Shown piece after piece: positions 7,899 through 15,214 of a stretch of 64,000 nucleotides of DNA. Under the pieces are notes generated by a model. It made no database searches. It saw only the letters and a list, made by a program, of their open reading frames with translations, and was not told where the DNA came from. Source of the stretch: Nocardioides panzhihuensis (GTDB taxonomy: Bacteria; Actinomycetota; Actinomycetes; Propionibacteriales; Nocardioidaceae). The stretch is from positions 5,729,501 through 5,793,500 of the forward strand of contig NZ_JACBZR010000001.1 of assembly GCF_013408335.1 (NCBI RefSeq). The letters are read 5' to 3'. The first letter of the stretch is position 1, and each line of letters opens with the position of its first letter. A program made the translations under genes and the position numbers.

Positions 7899-9329
7899 AT
7901 GGCCCGCGTGCACGCCTTCTCCGACGACGTACTCGGCACTCTCGACGCGGTCGGAGTCGCCGAGGCGTTGCGGCGCGGTGACTTCAGCACCACGGAGGCC
8001 GTCGAGGCGTCCATCGCGCGGATCGAGTCGGTCGACCCCGACCTCGGCGCGATGGCGTACCGGACCTTCGACCGGGCCAGGGTCCAGGCGCGTGCTCCGC
8101 GGGGAGGCTTCTTCGCGGGCGTGCCCACCCTGATCAAGGACAACACCGACGTCGCCGGCGTGCCCACCAGGAACGGCACGGACTCGTACGCCATGCCGCC
8201 GGCCTCACGCAACGGCGAGATGACCAAGCTGCTCTTCAAGCTCGGGCTGCTGTCACTGGGAAAGACCCAGCTCTCGGAGTTCGGCTTCTCGGGCACCGCC
8301 GAGCACGCGCGCCTCGGCGCGGTGCGCAACCCGTGGGACACCGGCCGCGTGGCAGGCGCGTCGTCGGCCGGCTCGGGTGCGCTGGTCGCTGCCGGGGCCG
8401 TGCCGCTCGCTCACGGCAACGACGGCGGTGGCTCGATCCGGATCCCGGCCGGTGTCTGCGGGCTGGTCGGGCTCAAGCCGACCCGCGACCGGCTGCCGCA
8501 GGACCCGCTCTACGGGCTGCTGCCGCTCAAGATCGTCACCGACGGGGTGCTGACCCGGTCGGTGCGCGACACCGCGGCCTTCTTTCGGGAGGCCGAGAAG
8601 GCTCACCACACCTCGCTGTCGCCGATCGGGGACGTCACCGGTCCCGGGACGAAACGGCTCCGCTGCGCCATCTTCACCGGCGCGCTCGGGCGCGAGGCCA
8701 GCCCCGAGGTCGCCGAGCTCACGCTCAAGACCGCGGCGGTGCTGGAAGAGCTCGGCCACACCGTCGAGAGCGTGCCCCCGCCGGTGCCCGAGACCTTCGC
8801 CGAGGACTTCGTCCTCTACTGGGGCACCCTCGCGGTCGCCCTGGTCAACGCCGGGCCGCTTCGCGGCAAGACCTGGGACCGGCAGCGGCTCGACAACCTC
8901 ACCGTCGGCCTGGCCCAGCACACCCTGAAGAACGCGAAGTACGTCCCGGCCGCCATCGTCCGGCTGCGCCGGGCGCAGGCGATCGCGGAGGGCTTCCACG
9001 CCGCGTACGACGTCGTCCTGACACCCACGGTCGCCCACGAGACCCCGGAGATCGGACGGCTGGCACCGAGCCAGGCCTACGAGATCGTGATGGAACGACT
9101 GATGGCCTGGGTCGCGTTCACACCGTGGCAGAACGTCATCGGTGGGCCGGCGGTGTCGCTGCCGGTTCAGCAGACGTTGGCCGGGCTGCCGCAGGGGATG
9201 ATGTTCGGCGCGGCGCCGGGACAGGAGCGGATGCTGCTCGAGCTGTCCTACGAGCTCGAGGAGGCGATGGGTTTCGCGCGCATCTGGGAGCCCGGTGGAT
9301 TCGCCGAGGGCGCCCCTGACCTGCGATGA
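7899..9329 (+). CDS. Amidase signature family protein
   Basis: Serine amidohydrolase of the amidase-signature family, cytoplasmic; hydrolyses an amide to acid and ammonia. Seen: catalytic Lys in TLIKDNTDVAG, the cis-Ser loop GASSAGSGALVAAG, and the nucleophile region GGGSIRIPAGVCGLVGLKPT; 476 residues, normal length. GatA of tRNA amidation is in the same family, but no gatB or gatC lies nearby, so this is a stand-alone amidase of unknown substrate. TAACGT at 7886-7891 ends 7 bp before the ATG and no Shine-Dalgarno is seen, so a leaderless mRNA is likely. Confidence 0.9.
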   Translation: MARVHAFSDDVLGTLDAVGVAEALRRGDFSTTEAVEASIARIESVDPDLGAMAYRTFDRARVQARAPRGGFFAGVPTLIKDNTDVAGVPTRNGTDSYAMPPASRNGEMTKLLFKLGLLSLGKTQLSEFGFSGTAEHARLGAVRNPWDTGRVAGASSAGSGALVAAGAVPLAHGNDGGGSIRIPAGVCGLVGLKPTRDRLPQDPLYGLLPLKIVTDGVLTRSVRDTAAFFREAEKAHHTSLSPIGDVTGPGTKRLRCAIFTGALGREASPEVAELTLKTAAVLEELGHTVESVPPPVPETFAEDFVLYWGTLAVALVNAGPLRGKTWDRQRLDNLTVGLAQHTLKNAKYVPAAIVRLRRAQAIAEGFHAAYDVVLTPTVAHETPEIGRLAPSQAYEIVMERLMAWVAFTPWQNVIGGPAVSLPVQQTLAGLPQGMMFGAAPGQERMLLELSYELEEAMGFARIWEPGGFAEGAPDLR

Positions 9330-9360
9330 TATGGGTGATCCGCGGAAGGATCGCCTCGAT

Positions 9361-9389
9361 TTGTGAGCGTGGCGCCCCTGCCGTAATGT
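9361..9389 (+). promoter_or_regulatory. Promoter of tRNA-Thr/tRNA-Met/rpmG
   Basis: TTGTGA at 9361-9366 and TAATGT at 9384-9389 are separated by 17 bp, a good housekeeping-sigma match. The predicted transcript begins about 7 bp before the tRNA-Thr gene. Confidence 0.6.
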
Positions 9390-9402
9390 TCTCTCACGCA
9401 AC

Positions 9403-9475
9403 GCCCCTTTAGCTCAGTCGGCAGAGCGTCTCCATGGTAAGGAGAAGGTCTACGGTTCGATTCCGTAAAGGGGCT
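9403..9475 (+). tRNA. tRNA-Thr (GGT anticodon)
   Basis: Seventy-three nucleotides fold into a cloverleaf: acceptor GCCCCTT/AAGGGGC, D arm with AGTCGG loop, anticodon loop ATGGTAA between TCTCC and GGAGA giving anticodon GGT, and T arm TACGG-TTCGATT-CCGTA. Discriminator T; CCA is not encoded. The same tRNA precedes tRNA-Met and rpmG in mycobacteria. Confidence 0.95.
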
Positions 9476-9525
9476 CTGGAGTTCGGGTCCCGCAGCAGGA
9501 ATGTTGCGGGCCTGATTCCTGTTGA

Positions 9526-9599
9526 GGCGGGGTAGCTCAGGCGGTTAGAGCGCACGACTCATAATCGTGAGGTCGCGGGTTCGATCCCCGCCCCCGCTA
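9526..9599 (+). tRNA. tRNA-Met (CAT anticodon, elongator type)
   Basis: Cloverleaf with acceptor GGCGGGG/CCCCGCT (first pair G-U), anticodon loop CTCATAA between CACGA and TCGTG, and T arm GCGGG-TTCGATC-CCCGC. A paired first acceptor position argues for the elongator rather than the initiator tRNA. Discriminator A; no encoded CCA. Lies 50 bp after tRNA-Thr and 46 bp before rpmG, probably one transcript. Confidence 0.93.
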
Positions 9600-9645
9600 C
9601 CGCCAAAGACCGCAACACCTCGATCAGCACCGTAAGGAAACTCCT

Positions 9646-9816
9646 GTGGCCAGCAAGAGCAGCGACGTTCGTCCGAAGATCACCCTCGCTTGCACCGAGT
9701 GCAAGGAGCGGAACTACATCTCCAAGAAGAACCGTCGGAACGACCCCGACCGTATCGAGCTCAACAAGTACTGCCCGCGGTGCCGCAAGCACCAGCCGCA
9801 CCGCGAGACCCGCTGA
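9646..9816 (+). CDS. rpmG: 50S ribosomal protein L33 (zinc-binding form)
   Basis: 56-residue large-subunit protein. Seen: CTEC and CPRC pairs, the four zinc ligands of the C+ type of L33, within [19 protein letters not shown] and [16 protein letters not shown] start with AAGGAA about 8 bp upstream. Follows tRNA-Thr and tRNA-Met and precedes hadA-hadB, the same order as in mycobacteria. Actinobacteria often carry a second, zinc-free rpmG elsewhere that takes over under zinc limitation. Confidence 0.93.
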   Translation: MASKSSDVRPKITLACTECKERNYISKKNRRNDPDRIELNKYCPRCRKHQPHRETR

Positions 9817-9874
9817 CGCCTGATTCATAGGCTGTGCTCGCTTGAAATCAGAGCGCGACGCTGATCAGCGCTCC

Positions 9875-9912
9875 GAACGCCCCGCTCCCGCACTTCGGGA
9901 GGCGGGGCGTTC
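9875..9912 (+). terminator. Rho-independent type terminator after rpmG
   Basis: Stem of about 16 bp with one bulged G: left arm from 9875 (GAACGCCCCGCTCCCG), loop CACTT, right arm ending at 9912. It is followed by TCGTCATTTG, a weak T-tract. Confidence 0.65.
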
Positions 9913-9920
9913 GTCATTTG

Positions 9921-10074
9921 CCGAGACGTCACTCCCGTCGGTCGAGACGTCACTCCCGTCGGTCGAGACGTCACTCCGGTCGGCCGAGTTGGCAACGGTC
10001 TGCCAACTCGGCCGACCGGAGTGACGCTTCGGCCGACGTACGTGACGCTTCGGCCGACGGGGGCGACTTCTCGG
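9921..10074. repeat. Array of a 21-bp repeat in head-to-head arrangement
   Basis: Three forward copies of a unit like CGAGACGTCACTCCCGTCGG (9922 onward, period 21 bp) are followed by three inverted, more diverged copies (10011-10074). The centre is a perfect inverted repeat with 26-bp arms, 9969-9994 and 10001-10026, around the 6-nt loop ACGGTC. The same unit family recurs at 35727-35820. It fills most of the gap between the rpmG terminator and the hadA promoter. No coding function is supported. Confidence 0.8.
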
Positions 10075-10095
10075 CGGACCACTAGAGTTGTACGC

Positions 10096-10503
10096 ATGGC
10101 AGTTGATGGGTCGCTCGTAGGGCGCGCGTTTCCTCCGACCAAGCCCTATCGGGTCACCGATGAGAAGGTGCGGGAGCTCGCTGCCGCCACCGGGATGAGC
10201 TGGGAGAGCGGGGACCGGGTCCCGGCTACGTTTCCGATCGTGCTCGCCTTCGACGCGATGAACGCCTTCCTCGATGACGTCGAGGTGGAGCTGTCGCGGA
10301 TCGTGCACGGCGAGCAGAAGTTCTCCTACGTCCGGCCGATCGCTCCGGGGGACGTGCTGACCGCGACCCTGAGCGTCGCCTCGCTGCGTCAGATCGGCGG
10401 CAACGACATCATCGGCACCATCTCCGAGATCACCGACGAGTCCGGCGCGCTCGTGTGCACGACCTCGGCCACCCTGGTCCACCGAGCGGCGGAGGTCGCC
10501 TGA
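10096..10503 (+). CDS. hadA: (3R)-hydroxyacyl-ACP dehydratase subunit HadA-like (MaoC/hot-dog)
   Basis: Hot-dog fold subunit that pairs with HadB to dehydrate 3-hydroxyacyl thioesters in fatty acid elongation. 135 residues with the N-terminal hot-dog pattern GRAFPPTKPYRVTDEKVREL and HGEQKFSYVRPIAPGDVL; HadA lacks the catalytic Asp/His and mainly binds the acyl chain. Its last base is the first base of hadB. TAGAGT at 10083-10088 ends 7 bp before the ATG with no Shine-Dalgarno, so the transcript is probably leaderless. No hadC follows; in mycobacteria HadAB and HadBC serve mycolate synthesis, which this organism probably lacks, so a general fatty acid role is inferred. Confidence 0.85.
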   Translation: MAVDGSLVGRAFPPTKPYRVTDEKVRELAAATGMSWESGDRVPATFPIVLAFDAMNAFLDDVEVELSRIVHGEQKFSYVRPIAPGDVLTATLSVASLRQIGGNDIIGTISEITDESGALVCTTSATLVHRAAEVA

Positions 10504-10910
10504 TGTCCGACATCGTGCTGGAGGTCGGCGCCGAGCTGACCCCGAAGACCTACCCGGTGACCCGGGCGTCGCTGGTTCGCTACGCCGGTGCGAGCGGCGA
10601 CTTCAACCCGATCCACTGGTCCGACCGGATCGCCACCGCCGTCGGCCTCCCCGGCGTGATCGCCCACGGGATGTTCACCATGGCTCTGGTCGCTCGAGCG
10701 GTCTCGGAGTGGACCGACGGTGCCGAGGTCGTCGACTTCGGTGCCAAGTTCACCAACCCGGTCGTCGTACCCGATGACGACGAGGGCACCTCGGTGACGG
10801 TCAACGGCACCGTGAAGTCGGTCGAGGACGGGCTGGCGACGATCGCCCTGACGGTGGTCTCCGGCGACCAGAAGGTGCTCGGCATGCCGAAGGTCTCCGT
10901 ACGTGTCTGA
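10503..10910 (+). CDS. hadB: (3R)-hydroxyacyl-ACP dehydratase subunit HadB-like (MaoC)
   Basis: Catalytic hot-dog subunit of the HadAB dehydratase. Seen: the hydratase motif YAGASGDFNPIHW with catalytic Asp and His, then GVIAHGMFTMAL. 135 residues. The ATG overlaps the hadA stop by one base, and the GTG of murB lies inside its last codons, so hadA-hadB-murB is a tightly coupled operon. The same gene pair follows rpmG in mycobacteria. Confidence 0.88.
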   Translation: MSDIVLEVGAELTPKTYPVTRASLVRYAGASGDFNPIHWSDRIATAVGLPGVIAHGMFTMALVARAVSEWTDGAEVVDFGAKFTNPVVVPDDDEGTSVTVNGTVKSVEDGLATIALTVVSGDQKVLGMPKVSVRV

Positions 10911-11943
10911 GCCCCTGTCTGAGCCCCTGTCCCGCCACACCACCTTCCACCTCGGCGGCCCGGCGGCGGAGTTCGTCACCGCGACCACCGAGACGGAGAT
11001 CATCGAGGCCGTGACCGCCGCCGACGCGGCCGGTAAGGACGTGCTCGTCCTCGGCGGCGGCAGCAACCTGGTCGTCGCCGACGCGGGCTTCCCAGGCACC
11101 GTCATCAAGCTGGCGACCACGGGCGTGTCGGTGGAGACGGTCGAGGGCGGCGTACTCGTCACAGTGGCTGCGGGCGAGACCTGGGACGACTTCGTGTCGA
11201 CCGCGGTTGACAAGGGCTGGAGCGGGGTCGAGGCGCTCTCCGGCATCCCCGGCAGCGTCGGGGCCACCCCGATCCAGAACGTGGGCGCCTACGGCCAGGA
11301 CGTCTCCCAGACCATCACCGCGGTCAAGGTGTTCGATCGCGAGCTTGGCGAGGTGCGGAGCTTCGCCGCCGACGAGTGCGGGTTCGGCTACCGCTGGTCG
11401 CAGTTCAAGGCCGCGCCTGGCCGCTACGTGGTGCTCTCGGTCGACTTCCGGCTCGGCATCGACGGCGAGACCGGCTCCCCGATCGCGTACGCCCAGCTCG
11501 CCGGCGCCCTGGGCGTCGAGCAGGGCACCCGGGTGCCGTCCAAGCAGATCCGTGAGGCCGTCCTGAACCTGCGAAGCAGCAAGGGCATGGTCATCGACGA
11601 GGCCGACCACGACACCTGGTCTGCGGGCTCGTTCTTCACCAACCCCGTCGTCGCGCCGGAGGACGTGCCGGAGGGCGCTCCGGCCTATCCGCAGCCCGAC
11701 GGCACCGTCAAGACCTCCGCCGCATGGCTCATCGACCACGCCGGGTTCAAGAAGGGCCACACGCCCGAAGGCCTGGCCGGCCGCGTCTCCCTCTCCACGA
11801 AGCACACCCTCGCCCTCACCAACCGCGGCGAGGGCACGACCGAGGACCTGCTCGTCCTCGCGAGAGAGGTGCGGGACGGGGTCGAGGCGGCGTACGGGAT
11901 CGTGCTCGTCAACGAGCCCGTGATGCTCGGCGTCTCCCTCTAG
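10903..11943 (+). CDS. murB: UDP-N-acetylmuramate dehydrogenase
   Basis: FAD enzyme that reduces UDP-N-acetylenolpyruvylglucosamine to UDP-N-acetylmuramate in peptidoglycan synthesis, cytoplasmic. Seen: FAD loop VLGGGSNLVVADAGFPG, the GIPGSVGATPIQNVGAYGQ segment with substrate/FAD contacts, GYRWSQFK, and the C-terminal Glu region VLVNEPVMLGV; 346 residues (type I). The GTG at 10903 overlaps the end of hadB by 8 bp. The N-terminus contains a short duplication (SEPLSEPLS) from a repeated GAGCCCCTGTCT. Confidence 0.93.
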   Translation: MSEPLSEPLSRHTTFHLGGPAAEFVTATTETEIIEAVTAADAAGKDVLVLGGGSNLVVADAGFPGTVIKLATTGVSVETVEGGVLVTVAAGETWDDFVSTAVDKGWSGVEALSGIPGSVGATPIQNVGAYGQDVSQTITAVKVFDRELGEVRSFAADECGFGYRWSQFKAAPGRYVVLSVDFRLGIDGETGSPIAYAQLAGALGVEQGTRVPSKQIREAVLNLRSSKGMVIDEADHDTWSAGSFFTNPVVAPEDVPEGAPAYPQPDGTVKTSAAWLIDHAGFKKGHTPEGLAGRVSLSTKHTLALTNRGEGTTEDLLVLAREVRDGVEAAYGIVLVNEPVMLGVSL

Positions 11944-11959
11944 CCCGCCGAGTCGGCTT

Positions 11960-13087
11960 CTAGCCGCGCTTCAGAAGAACGAGGACCTCGTGATGGTCGG
12001 TGTTGGGGAACATGTCGAGCAGGCGTGCCGACACCGGCTGCAGCGAGGGCATGTCGCGCAAGTCGCGGGCGAGGGTGTCGACGTTGCACGAGGAGTAGAC
12101 GACGTGCTCGACGCCTGACTGCTCCAGCCATCCCGCGAGTGCGGAGCCGATGCCGCGTCGCGGTGGGTTGACGATGACCAGGTCGGGTGCAGCGCCGGAG
12201 GAGACGGCGTACGCAGCGGCGTCCCCGGCCACCCAGCTGGTGCCGGGCAAGCCCAGCTCGGCGGCGGTCGAGGAGGCGGCTTCGATGGCCTGCTCGCTGG
12301 CCTCGACGCCGAGCACCTCCCGCCCGGGCGCGGCGACGTGCAGGCCGAAGCCGCCGACGCCGCAGTAGAGGTCCCACACCGAGCCCGGTGACACCGAGGA
12401 GACCAGATCGCGGGCATGGCGGTAGAGCGCGGCCGCGACGGCGGTGTTGGTCTGGAAGAACGAGTGTGGACGCAGCCGCAGGCCGATCCCGTTGACGTCC
12501 ATCGTCAGCGCCTCACGGGCGGTCAGGAAGATCTCCTCGGGGCCCTCGATGACGGCCTTGTGCTCCGGCTGGATGTTCACCGACGCGACGCCGATCGGGA
12601 GCTCGTCCAGCAGCGCCGGAAGGTGCTTGCGCAACCGGGACAGCGCCTCGGTGGAGCGCAGCACCCACCGCACCATCAGCTCACCGCCGGGCGCCTCGGT
12701 GACGATCACGTGCTTGAGCTCGCCGCGGCGCTCCGGCACCGAATAGGGCGTGAGCCGCGCGGACGTCACGAACCGGGACAGGATCGGCAGCGCGGCCTGC
12801 AGCCCAGGGGTGTGGAGCCCGCAGGCGAGCAGGTCGACACCGAGACCGTCGTGGGACAGGATCCCCAGGGTCGGTGCCTCCACCGAGCCGGCGACGACCA
12901 TCTTCGCCTTGTTGCGGAAACCGGCCTCCGGGCTGGAGACCGGTTCCTCCCAACGTCCCTCGCCGAGCCCGACCGACGCGAGCGCCGAGGCGACCCGTCG
13001 CTGCTTCTGCGCGAGCTGGTCGGCGTACGCCATCTCCAGCCAGCGGCAGGAGCGGCAGGCGCCCGAGGTGAAGTAGCCGCAATCCAT
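11960..13087 (-). CDS. rlmC: 23S rRNA (uracil-C5)-methyltransferase, RlmC/RumB type
   Basis: SAM-dependent RNA m5U methyltransferase. Seen: the N-terminal iron-sulfur motif MDCGYFTSGACRSCRWL (Cys 3, 11, 14), resembling the N-terminus of E. coli RlmC; SAM motif VWDLYCGVGGFGLH; PPRRGIG; and the catalytic Cys in YSSCNVDTLARDL. 375 residues, without the TRAM domain of RlmD. It is the last gene of a five-gene minus-strand operon; the stop of the DUF4190 gene is 3 bp before its ATG. The exact target base is taken from the family. Confidence 0.82.
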   Translation of the reverse strand: MDCGYFTSGACRSCRWLEMAYADQLAQKQRRVASALASVGLGEGRWEEPVSSPEAGFRNKAKMVVAGSVEAPTLGILSHDGLGVDLLACGLHTPGLQAALPILSRFVTSARLTPYSVPERRGELKHVIVTEAPGGELMVRWVLRSTEALSRLRKHLPALLDELPIGVASVNIQPEHKAVIEGPEEIFLTAREALTMDVNGIGLRLRPHSFFQTNTAVAAALYRHARDLVSSVSPGSVWDLYCGVGGFGLHVAAPGREVLGVEASEQAIEAASSTAAELGLPGTSWVAGDAAAYAVSSGAAPDLVIVNPPRRGIGSALAGWLEQSGVEHVVYSSCNVDTLARDLRDMPSLQPVSARLLDMFPNTDHHEVLVLLKRG

Positions 13088-13090
13088 CCG

Positions 13091-13489
13091 TCAGATTCGG
13101 CTGCTCAGCATCGCGCTGACGCTGTCGAACGTGGTCACGTCGCTCTCGTTGGAGGCGACGACGATCATCACGATGATGAAGACGATGTAGACGACCCAGA
13201 AGAGCATGTAGAGCGCTCCGAAGATCGTCCCGATGAGACCGGTGATGAACCCGGCCTGCGCGTTGCCGCGACCGCTGTAGGCCGCCGGGTTGGCGTCGAT
13301 CTCGGCCATCACCCGCTTGCCCTTGGCCCAGCCGAACGGCGCGATGAAGACGCCGATCCCGCCGCACATGACCGACAGGCACAGCCCGACGATCCCGAAG
13401 ACCATCGCCGAGTTGGCCTCGGGGTGGGGAGGGGGCGGCGGGAAACCGTAGGGCGCGGGCTGATAGCCGGGTGGGGGAGTGCTCGTCAT
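13091..13489 (-). CDS. DUF4190-type small membrane protein
   Basis: 132 residues: a Pro/Tyr-rich cytoplasmic head (PPPGYQPAPYGFPPPPP), then helices around ANSAMVFGIVGLCLSVMCGG and FITGLIGTIFGALYMLFWVV. The segment between the helices, GRGNAQAGFITGLIG, is shared with the upstream neighbour, so the two are paralogues. Function unknown. Lies 3 bp after the paralogue and 3 bp before rlmC. Confidence 0.75.
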   Translation of the reverse strand: MTSTPPPGYQPAPYGFPPPPPHPEANSAMVFGIVGLCLSVMCGGIGVFIAPFGWAKGKRVMAEIDANPAAYSGRGNAQAGFITGLIGTIFGALYMLFWVVYIVFIIVMIVVASNESDVTTFDSVSAMLSSRI

Positions 13490-13492
13490 CTC

Positions 13493-14143
13493 TTAGAACT
13501 CGCTGTCGTACGACTCGTAGCCACTGTCGTAGCCCGAGTCCTCGAACCCGCCGCTGACTCCGACGATGATGACGATGACGATCAGCAGGATGCTCAGGAC
13601 CAGCAGGACGGTGCCGATGATGCCGAGGATGAAGCCCGCCTGCGCGTTGCCACGGCCGGTCAGGGCACCGGCCGAAGCGTCGATCCGCTTCTTGGCGCTC
13701 AGGCCCATGAACAGGGCGAACGGCGAGAGGACGATCGGGAGGCCACAGAGGAACGACCCCACGAGCCCGATGATGCCCAGGACCATCGACGTGGTCGCGC
13801 CCGAGTCCGGGGTGCCGACCGGTCCGGGGTACCCCGCCGGAGCGCCGTAGGGCGCCTGACCGTAGCCCGGCTGACCACCGTAGTTCGGCTGACCGCCGTA
13901 GGCAGGCGGCGGCGGAGGCGTCTGTCCGTAGCCGGCCGCGGGCGGCTTCTGGTCGTAGGTCGCGCCGCCGTAGGGGTTGGACGGCTGCTCACCGTAGGTC
14001 TGGCCGTACATCGGCTGAGTCGGCTCGGCCTGGGTGGGCTCCGGCTGGCTCGGCTCGGACGGGCTCGGCGGAGGCGGAGTGGAGCCGTCGGCCGGGTTGT
14101 TGGGATCGGACTGATCGTCGGACGGGTTCGTCATGTCCGACAT
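13493..14143 (-). CDS. DUF4190-type membrane protein with Pro/Gly/Tyr-rich head
   Basis: 216 residues. The first ~115 are low-complexity Pro/Gln/Gly/Tyr with repeats like GGQPNYGGQPGYGQ; helices follow at TSMVLGIIGLVGSFLCG and AQAGFILGIIGTVLLVLSIL. Acidic Tyr/Ser tail ending YDSGYESYDSEF. Two starts are possible, ATG at 14143 or 14134. Six bp after the adenosine deaminase stop. Function unknown. Confidence 0.75.
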   Translation of the reverse strand: MSDMTNPSDDQSDPNNPADGSTPPPPSPSEPSQPEPTQAEPTQPMYGQTYGEQPSNPYGGATYDQKPPAAGYGQTPPPPPAYGGQPNYGGQPGYGQAPYGAPAGYPGPVGTPDSGATTSMVLGIIGLVGSFLCGLPIVLSPFALFMGLSAKKRIDASAGALTGRGNAQAGFILGIIGTVLLVLSILLIVIVIIVGVSGGFEDSGYDSGYESYDSEF

Positions 14144-14149
14144 TCTGTC

Positions 14150-15214
14150 TTAACTCGGTGGATCCGTGGGCTGCGAGGGCGCGTTGAGCCAGTCGTCGAT
14201 CTCGGCGAGCAGAGCCTTCTTCGTCGACTCTGGCGCCGTCGAGGCGGTCACCGACATCCGCGCCAAGTCGGCGAGGGTCTCGTCGGTGAGCTCGTGCGCG
14301 GCCCGCATCGTGGCGTACTGCGCCGCCAGCCGGGACCCGAACAACAGCGGGTCATCAGCGCCCAGCGCCACGGTCGCGCCGGCGTCGAGCAGCTGTGGCA
14401 GCGGCACCGAGGTGAGGTCGGAGTAGACGCCGAGCGACACGTTGGAGGTCGGGCAGACCTCCAGAGCGACGCCCGCGCGCACGATCTCGTCGAGCAGTGC
14501 CGGGTCCTCGGCAGCGCGTACGCCGTGACCCAGCCGGGTCGCGTGCAGCGACCGCAGCACGGTGCGGATGTGCTCGGGCCCGCGCAGCTCCCCGCCATGG
14601 GGCATCAGCCGCAGGCCGGCCCGTTCGGCGATCCGGAAGGCGTGGTCGAACTCCTCGGTGCGCCCGCGCCGCTCGTCGTTGGAGAGCCCGAAGCCGACCA
14701 CGCCGTGGTCGACGTACTGCGCGGCCAGGCGGGCCAGCGTGCGCGCGTCCATCGGGTGCCGGGTGCGGTTGGAGGCGATGATCACCGCGATCCCGAGCCC
14801 GGTCGCCCGTTCGGCGTCGGCGACGGCCGAGAGCACCAGGTCGGTGAAGGCGGTGATCCCGCCGAACTTCGCCGCGTAGCCCGACGGGTCGACCTGGATC
14901 TCGAGCCACCTGCCGCCGTCGCGTACGTCGTCCTCGGCGACCTCCATGACGAGCCGCCGGATGTCGGCCTCGGTGCGCAGCACCGAGCGCGCCACGTCAT
15001 AGAGCCGCTGGAACCGGAACCAACCCTTCTCGTCGGCCGCGCTCAGCGTCGGCGGCCAGTCCGCGACCAGCTGCTCGGGCAGCCGGATCCCGTCGCGGGT
15101 GGCCAGCTCGAGCAGGGTCTGATGGCGCATCGCACCCGTGAAGTGCAGGTGCAGATGCGCCTTCGGCAGCGTACGTAGGTCGCGCCGGTCCGGCCTGGTC
15201 AACACATCACTCAC
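14150..15214 (-). CDS. add: Adenosine deaminase
   Basis: Zinc metallohydrolase that deaminates adenosine or deoxyadenosine in purine salvage, cytoplasmic. Seen: LPKAHLHLHFTGAMR with the two N-terminal zinc His, HGGEL with the catalytic Glu, RLGHG with a zinc-proximal His, CPTSNVSLGVY, and GADDPLLFG with the C-terminal Asp pair; 354 residues. The GTG overlaps the stop of the aminotransferase gene (GTGA). Very close relatives in this fold also act on aminodeoxyfutalosine or cytokinins, so substrate is likely but not proven. Confidence 0.88.
   Translation of the reverse strand: MSDVLTRPDRRDLRTLPKAHLHLHFTGAMRHQTLLELATRDGIRLPEQLVADWPPTLSAADEKGWFRFQRLYDVARSVLRTEADIRRLVMEVAEDDVRDGGRWLEIQVDPSGYAAKFGGITAFTDLVLSAVADAERATGLGIAVIIASNRTRHPMDARTLARLAAQYVDHGVVGFGLSNDERRGRTEEFDHAFRIAERAGLRLMPHGGELRGPEHIRTVLRSLHATRLGHGVRAAEDPALLDEIVRAGVALEVCPTSNVSLGVYSDLTSVPLPQLLDAGATVALGADDPLLFGSRLAAQYATMRAAHELTDETLADLARMSVTASTAPESTKKALLAEIDDWLNAPSQPTDPPS

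Noticed and set aside
9921..10074. CRISPR array
   Set aside because: The 21-bp units abut without spacers and the second half is inverted; no cas genes are nearby.
9825..10142. Minus-strand frame with a repeated RPTGVTS sequence
   Set aside because: The peptide repeat is only a translation of the 21-bp DNA repeat and has no start or context.
12416..15178. 920-codon open frame on the + strand
   Set aside because: It runs across the clearly coding minus-strand add, DUF4190 and rlmC genes and has an Arg/Gly/Asp-rich composition without motifs.
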